DNA from: Acetobacteraceae bacterium
GTDB lineage: Bacteria > Pseudomonadota > Alphaproteobacteria > Acetobacterales > Acetobacteraceae
Assembly: GCA_003164305.1 (NCBI GenBank)
Contig: PLSZ01000587.1
Coordinates: 368-10,660, forward strand
Length of the DNA: 10,293 bases
Direction: 5' to 3'
A program made the position numbers and the translations under genes. Of the stretch, positions 6,275 to 10,293 are shown in pieces; position 1 is the first letter of the stretch, and every line of letters starts with the position of its first letter. Below the pieces are notes generated by a model. That model saw only the letters and a list, made by a program, of their open reading frames with translations, was not told where the DNA came from and searched no databases.

Positions 6275-7723
6275 TCATGGCGCCACCTTCGCGATCCCGC
6301 CGGCGCTCCAGTCCAGCCGGCGGGTCGCGAACATGATCGCCGACAGCGCGCCGAACAGCGCCACCGTCCCGGCCAGCAGCGAAAAGCTCTCCATCACGAC
6401 CACGACGTAGAGGAACCCGAACAACACCCCGAGCATCCCGGCGAACATCGCGCCGAGTCGCCCCGATCCGACAACCGACAGGGTATAAAGCGACGCCTGC
6501 GCCATGATCGCCAGGGTGCTCAGCACGTATCCGGCGGTGAAACCCAGTGGCTCGGCCAGCGCCACCAGCAGCAGCGCGAACAGCGACACCGACACCCCGA
6601 GCAGCGCGTATTGCGCCAGATGGATGCGGACGCGGCTGACCGCCTCGAACAGGAAGTAGGTCAGGAACGACAGCGCCAGGAAGAACGTGCCGTATTTCGC
6701 CGCCCGGCTGACCATCAGGTAGGTCGGCACCGCCTCCAGCAGATCGACTCCCATCACGCCTGGTCCGTTCGAGAGGCACAGCGGCGCCGGCGTGGCGTTC
6801 CGGTGCCACCCGCCTGAGACGGCGTCGCCCGCGATCCGCCAGGTCGCCTTGAAGCCGGTTTGGTCGATCGCGTAGATCAGCGGCAGCGTGGCGCCGGTGA
6901 ACCCGGGCGAGCGCCACGGCCCGGTCACCGTCAGGTCGGTTTGCCGTCCGTACGGAAAGAAATTCAGCGACTGCGTCCCGCGCAGCACCAGGCTGGTGCG
7001 GAACGGGATGGTCGTGCCGGGGACGGGCGGACCGTCGATCCCGGCCGGAACGAACACGGTGCCGCAAGACGGACCCGCGCTGGTGGCCTGGATGGTTTGT
7101 TTCACGGTGTGGCCGTCGATCTCCGCCGTCGAGTCCGCCGGTTGTCCGCGCAGGTCGGTCGCGGCGGTCACCAGGACGGCCTCGTTCCACAGCAACTCGG
7201 CGGACGCGACCTCTTGTGTGTCGATCGCGGGCAGGGTAATCGTGCCGCTGAAGTTTAAGGACGCCGTGTAAACCACCGCGTGAAACAGTCCGCGCCGGCG
7301 GGTTTCCGGTTCCATTGTCGCGGTCACCGCCAACTGGCTCGCGGGGATCTGGATCCAGCCGCGCCGCGGCCGCGACGTGTCGATTGGTTTGTCGGCCGGG
7401 GCCTCTTTCAGATACGGCACAGCCAGTACTGGGCCAGAGACGGTCTGCGCAGGCCCCCAGCCGCGGCGGAACCCGGTCAGCACCTCGTTTTCGCGCCCCT
7501 CCCGTTCGCTGATCAGGCCGGACACCATCAGCAGCGGGATCTGCATGAACAGCAGCAGCACCAGGATCAGCCCCGCCTTGCCGGCCGGCGAAGCGGTCCA
7601 GGAAAGCCCCGACCGGGACGGTGGGGGAGCGGAAGCGGTGACTCCAGGGAGGGTGGGGCCAAATGGTTCGGGTTCAGGCGCGCCGGGACCAGGCGAGGCG
7701 GCGACAGGTGGTTCGTCAGTCAT
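6275..7723 (-). CDS. creD: CreD family inner-membrane protein
   Basis: The 482-residue product matches CreD, the main target of CreBC in the enterobacterial and pseudomonad systems. There it is linked to envelope integrity and beta-lactam response; its biochemical role is unknown. After a Pro/Ala-rich cytosolic extension (about 1-45) comes one membrane segment (48-70), then the family motif ISEREGRENEV (71-81) and SGPVLAVPY (96-104), a large beta-rich periplasmic domain (about 105-335), then the hallmark VSRAAKYGTFFLALSFLTY (338-356), HLAQYALLG (368-376) and four or five more membrane segments to about 466. E. coli CreD is 450 residues, so most of the excess is the N-terminal extension. ATG 7723 is chosen for CGGAG seven bases upstream; an ATG at 7768 in the same frame lacks such a site. 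It is divergent from creB, unlike the usual creABCD order. Confidence 0.93.
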   Translation of the reverse strand: MTDEPPVAASPGPGAPEPEPFGPTLPGVTASAPPPSRSGLSWTASPAGKAGLILVLLLFMQIPLLMVSGLISEREGRENEVLTGFRRGWGPAQTVSGPVLAVPYLKEAPADKPIDTSRPRRGWIQIPASQLAVTATMEPETRRRGLFHAVVYTASLNFSGTITLPAIDTQEVASAELLWNEAVLVTAATDLRGQPADSTAEIDGHTVKQTIQATSAGPSCGTVFVPAGIDGPPVPGTTIPFRTSLVLRGTQSLNFFPYGRQTDLTVTGPWRSPGFTGATLPLIYAIDQTGFKATWRIAGDAVSGGWHRNATPAPLCLSNGPGVMGVDLLEAVPTYLMVSRAAKYGTFFLALSFLTYFLFEAVSRVRIHLAQYALLGVSVSLFALLLVALAEPLGFTAGYVLSTLAIMAQASLYTLSVVGSGRLGAMFAGMLGVLFGFLYVVVVMESFSLLAGTVALFGALSAIMFATRRLDWSAGGIAKVAP

Positions 7724-7729
7724 CGTGAT

Positions 7730-7750
7730 GCTCCGTTGATAGTCCGGAGC
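7730..7750 (-). promoter_or_regulatory. Hairpin that would cover the creD ribosome binding site
   Basis: In the creD transcript GCTCCG (7750-7745) can pair fully with CGGAGC (7735-7730) across a 9-base loop. The second arm is the Shine-Dalgarno sequence of creD, six bases before ATG 7723. The stem is short (6 pairs, 5 of them G-C), so its strength in the cell is uncertain. If formed, it would lower creD translation. Confidence 0.4.
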
Positions 7751-7824
7751 CTGATGCGGGAGCGACATGCAACGCGGACGACAATCATTCGCGAAGACAG
7801 TGGCAATCTCGTGCAAATGCCGCC

Positions 7825-8544
7825 ATGTCCGCTGCGCCCGCCAGTTCCCGGCCGAGGATCCTGGTCGTCGATGACGATCCGGCGATCCGCGAGGTGGTCG
7901 CCTTCGCCCTCGGCCGCGCCGGGTTCGCCACCTCCGAAGCCGCTGACGGCCGCGCCGCGATCGAACGCTTCTCCGCCGAGGGCGCCGACCTGGTCGTCCT
8001 CGACGTGATGCTCCCCGAACTGGATGGCATCGAGGTGTGCCGAACCCTGCGCCGCGCCAGCGATGTGCCGATCCTGTTCCTGTCCTCTCGCGATGAGGAG
8101 GTCGACCGCGTCGTCGGCCTGGAGATCGGCGGCGACGATTACCTCGCCAAGCCATTCAGCCCACGCGAACTGGTGGCCCGCGTCCGCGCCGTATTGCGCC
8201 GGGTCGCCGTGCCGCCCGCGCCCTCGCTGCCTGACCCCGGCAAGACGAAACTGGCCCATGGTCGCCTGCTGATCGATCTGGAAACCCTCCGCGCCACCTG
8301 GGATGGCCAGGAGATCATCCTCACCGCCACCGAACTGGGCGTTCTCCGCACGCTGCTGAGCCGGCCCGGCCGCGTCTTCTCCCGCGACGAACTGATGGAC
8401 CGCGCCTACACCACCGAGCGCGTCGTGAACGATCGCACCATCGACAGCCACGTGCGCCGGGTCCGCGCCAAATTCGCCCAGATCGGCGCCGCGCCCATCG
8501 AGACCTTGCCCGGCTTCGGTTACCGGCTGGGACCTTGCGACTGA
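7825..8544 (+). CDS. creB: CreB family two-component response regulator (OmpR-type)
   Basis: The 239-residue protein has a receiver domain (about 10-125) and an OmpR/PhoB-type winged-helix DNA-binding domain (about 143-236). The acidic pocket DDD (16-18), phospho-acceptor Asp 60 in VVLDVMLP, Ser 87/88 and Lys 109 in AKPFSPREL are all present, so it should be phosphorylated normally. The stretch PILFLSSRDEEVDRVVGLE and GGDDYLAKPFSPRE closely follows E. coli CreB as I recall it, as do PGRVFSRDELMDRA and DRTIDSHVRRVRAKF (recognition helix, about 203-217). The start ATG 7825 has no clear ribosome binding site. The gene overlaps the kinase gene by 10 bases and diverges from creD, so it probably controls both promoters in the 101-base gap. 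I did not find the enterobacterial cre tag (TTCAC, six bases, TTCAC) there, so its operator here is unknown. Confidence 0.93.
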   Translation: MSAAPASSRPRILVVDDDPAIREVVAFALGRAGFATSEAADGRAAIERFSAEGADLVVLDVMLPELDGIEVCRTLRRASDVPILFLSSRDEEVDRVVGLEIGGDDYLAKPFSPRELVARVRAVLRRVAVPPAPSLPDPGKTKLAHGRLLIDLETLRATWDGQEIILTATELGVLRTLLSRPGRVFSRDELMDRAYTTERVVNDRTIDSHVRRVRAKFAQIGAAPIETLPGFGYRLGPCD

Positions 8545-10136
8545 CACGCCCCGGCCGACGGCTCCGGTTCCGCTGGCCTCGGTTTGGCGTGCCCCGCCTG
8601 CGCACCGTCCTGCTGCTGAGCAACCTGGCGATTCTGGCCTTGCCCGTCGCCGGCCTGTGGGCGCCGCGGCTGTATGAAAGCGCTCTGGTTCGCCAGACCG
8701 AATCCGAACTGGTCGCCCAGGCCGCCGTGCTGGCGAGCGTGTTCCGGGAGCAGATGCATGTGCTGTCCGGCGCGAGCGCGCCCGGGACGCCGCCCCAACC
8801 CAGCCCCGCCGCGCTGCATATGGCGCGGCGTCCGGGCCTGGATCTGGCGGTCGATCCGATCCTGCCGCCGCAACCCGGCGACCAGCCGGCGGCGCCCGCC
8901 GATCCCGCGGCCATCGCCGCCGGTCAGGCGCTGACGCCGGTGTTGCGGGACGCGCAGTTGGTGACCCTCGCCAGCCTCCGCGTCACCGATCGGCACGGTG
9001 TCATTGTCGCCACCACCAGCACCGATCTGGGACGCGGACTGACCGGCTGGACCGAAATCGCGCGCGTGCTGGCCGGGGAGCCCATCGCCAGCGGCATGCA
9101 CCAGCGCGAACCGGCGAAAGCTGCGCCCGAGGGCATCAGCCGCACCTCAGCTCCGCGCGTGTTCGTGGCGTTGCCGGTCGCCGATCCGGCGGGCGAGGTG
9201 GCCGGCGTCGTCGTCCTCTCTCGCACACCCAGTTCTTTGGCCGATACCATCTGGGGCAAGCGCAAGCCCTTGATCGTGCTGACGTTGCTGCTGATCGCCG
9301 GAGGGGTCGCGCTCGCCGCCGGCATTTCCAGATTGGTCACCCGCCCGTTGCGCATCCTGGTCCGGCGCGCCCAGGCGGTGGCGGCGGGCGAGGCGATGGC
9401 GATCGATCCAGGCCGGACTGGCACGCGGGAAGTGGCCGAGTTGTCCGACGCCATCGCCCGAATGGCTCGCACGCTGGAGCAGCGCGCCGGCTACATCAGT
9501 GGCTTCGCGGCCAGCGTCTCGCACGAGTTCAAGACCCCGATGACCGCGATCCGCGCCGCCGCGGAACTGTTGGACGAGCACGCCGACTCGGTATCCCCCG
9601 AGGAGCGGCGGCGGCTTCTGGGCGTCGTGTCGGACGGCGTCGCCCGCCTGGAACTATTGGTGCGCCGGCTGGTCGAACTGGCGCGCGCCGACATGACGAC
9701 CCGGGGCGAAGCCGCGATCGCCGCCGTCGATCCCATCGTGCGTCGGGTCGCCGAGCGCTATCGCCAAACCGGGATGACCGTGGCGGTGACCGGGGCGGCG
9801 GGCGCGGCCCGATTGCCGGAAGACGCGCTCGACGCCCTGATGACGACCATGCTGGAGAACGCCGCCGCGCACGCGACCGGGGCGGCCGTCGATATCGTCG
9901 TGGAAGCCGATGGCGACCATGTGCGCATCACCGTGCGTGACGACGGTCCGGGCACCCCACCCGCGCATCAGGTCCGGGCGTTCGAGCCCTTCTTCACCAC
10001 CGCGCGCGGCCAGGGTGGCACCGGCCTGGGCTTGCCGATCGTGCGGGCGATCGTGGCGGGCGTGGGTGGCAGCGTGACCCTCCTGCCGACTCAGGCCGGC
10101 GCGGCTTTCCTGATCAGCCTGCCCGCCGCGACCTGA
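8535..10136 (+). CDS. creC: CreC family membrane sensor histidine kinase
   Basis: The 533-residue kinase is the partner of CreB. Order of parts: basic N-terminus, membrane segment 1 (about 23-45), periplasmic sensor (46-244), membrane segment 2 (245-265), HAMP linker (about 262-315), dimerisation domain with SVSHEFKTPMTAIR (phospho-acceptor His 330), and ATPase domain with N-box MLENAAAHA (Asn 442), RDDGPG (468-473), FEPFFTT (483-489) and GGTGLGLPI (494-502). All kinase boxes are intact. The sensor segment SLRVTDRHGVIVAT, then DLGRGLTGW and later VFVALPVADPAGEVAGVVVLS, follows the E. coli CreC sensor pattern. A Pro/Ala-rich stretch (about 80-130) sits before it and helps explain why it is longer than the roughly 474-residue E. 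coli protein. The start is a TTG inside the end of creB, a 10-base overlap that suggests coupled translation; GTG 8589 is the next option. The signal it senses is not evident. Confidence 0.88.
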   Translation: MRLTRPGRRLRFRWPRFGVPRLRTVLLLSNLAILALPVAGLWAPRLYESALVRQTESELVAQAAVLASVFREQMHVLSGASAPGTPPQPSPAALHMARRPGLDLAVDPILPPQPGDQPAAPADPAAIAAGQALTPVLRDAQLVTLASLRVTDRHGVIVATTSTDLGRGLTGWTEIARVLAGEPIASGMHQREPAKAAPEGISRTSAPRVFVALPVADPAGEVAGVVVLSRTPSSLADTIWGKRKPLIVLTLLLIAGGVALAAGISRLVTRPLRILVRRAQAVAAGEAMAIDPGRTGTREVAELSDAIARMARTLEQRAGYISGFAASVSHEFKTPMTAIRAAAELLDEHADSVSPEERRRLLGVVSDGVARLELLVRRLVELARADMTTRGEAAIAAVDPIVRRVAERYRQTGMTVAVTGAAGAARLPEDALDALMTTMLENAAAHATGAAVDIVVEADGDHVRITVRDDGPGTPPAHQVRAFEPFFTTARGQGGTGLGLPIVRAIVAGVGGSVTLLPTQAGAAFLISLPAAT

Positions 10137-10293
10137 CGAAGCGCCGCCCCGGGTAATGAGCCTGTGATACGGGCAGCCGGCGCCCTTGGCCGGTCCTCGC
10201 GCTTCCGTTTCTCCCGTGGCGCGAAGCCGCGCTGCATCACGGCCCGTCATCACACGCGGCGCGCATGACTTATACCGGCCATCCAAACCCTTG
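10137..10293. other. Non-coding tail of the window
   Basis: No gene is supported in the 157 bases after creC. GC-rich complementary patches occur (for example GCGCTTC near 10199 and GCGAAG near 10221), but I found no stem with a T run that would make a convincing terminator. Confidence 0.35.

Noticed and set aside
5472..7190. Long antisense open frame (minus strand) crossing the end of the amidohydrolase gene and much of creD
   Set aside because: Its product is Arg/Gly/Asp-rich with no domain, and it overlaps two convincing genes. Such frames are common in very GC-rich DNA.
7790..7802. GCCACTG on the minus strand in the creD leader, like part of a cobalamin riboswitch
   Set aside because: No other riboswitch elements are present, the leader is only about 100 bases and creD is not a B12-linked gene.

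Overview
The window looks like chromosomal DNA from a high-GC Gram-negative bacterium. Codon third positions are almost always G or C, and the gene content (CydDC, a PduO-type adenosyltransferase with a SUMT, and CreBCD) fits a proteobacterium. An alphaproteobacterium, perhaps near Acetobacteraceae, is my guess from general resemblance; no rRNA or other marker is present to settle it.

Layout from left to right: the last 51 codons of a probable cydD (+) run into a complete cydC (+). This pair encodes the heterodimeric ABC exporter needed to assemble cytochrome bd. cydC meets a minus-strand corrinoid pair tail to tail with no base between the two stop codons. That pair is a PduO-type cob(I)alamin adenosyltransferase (first gene, start at 3327) and uroporphyrinogen-III C-methyltransferase (second gene, cobA). 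From 3328 to 5186 there is only one gene-like stretch, a coding region at 3922-4714 that continues through three reading frames and is probably broken. Two long hairpin repeats built from CACGGA-containing units lie on either side of it, at 3616-3782 and 4853-4984. After this comes an amidohydrolase of the ACMSD-like metal-dependent family (+, 5187-6263). It converges, 11 bases apart, on creD (-, 7723-6275). creD is divergent from creB-creC (+), a response regulator and sensor kinase that overlap by 10 bases. The last 157 bases hold no gene I can support.

How the genes work together: CydD and CydC form one transporter. The adenosyltransferase and SUMT act at the late and early ends of corrinoid synthesis. 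CreB and CreC are a cognate two-component pair whose family target is creD, here transcribed away from them across a 101-base shared control region.

The most unusual part is the 3.3-5.2 kb stretch: the broken gene, an AT-rich palindrome just before it, and the paired CACGGA hairpins. I do not see a clear new defence or biosynthetic system. The other genes belong to known families.
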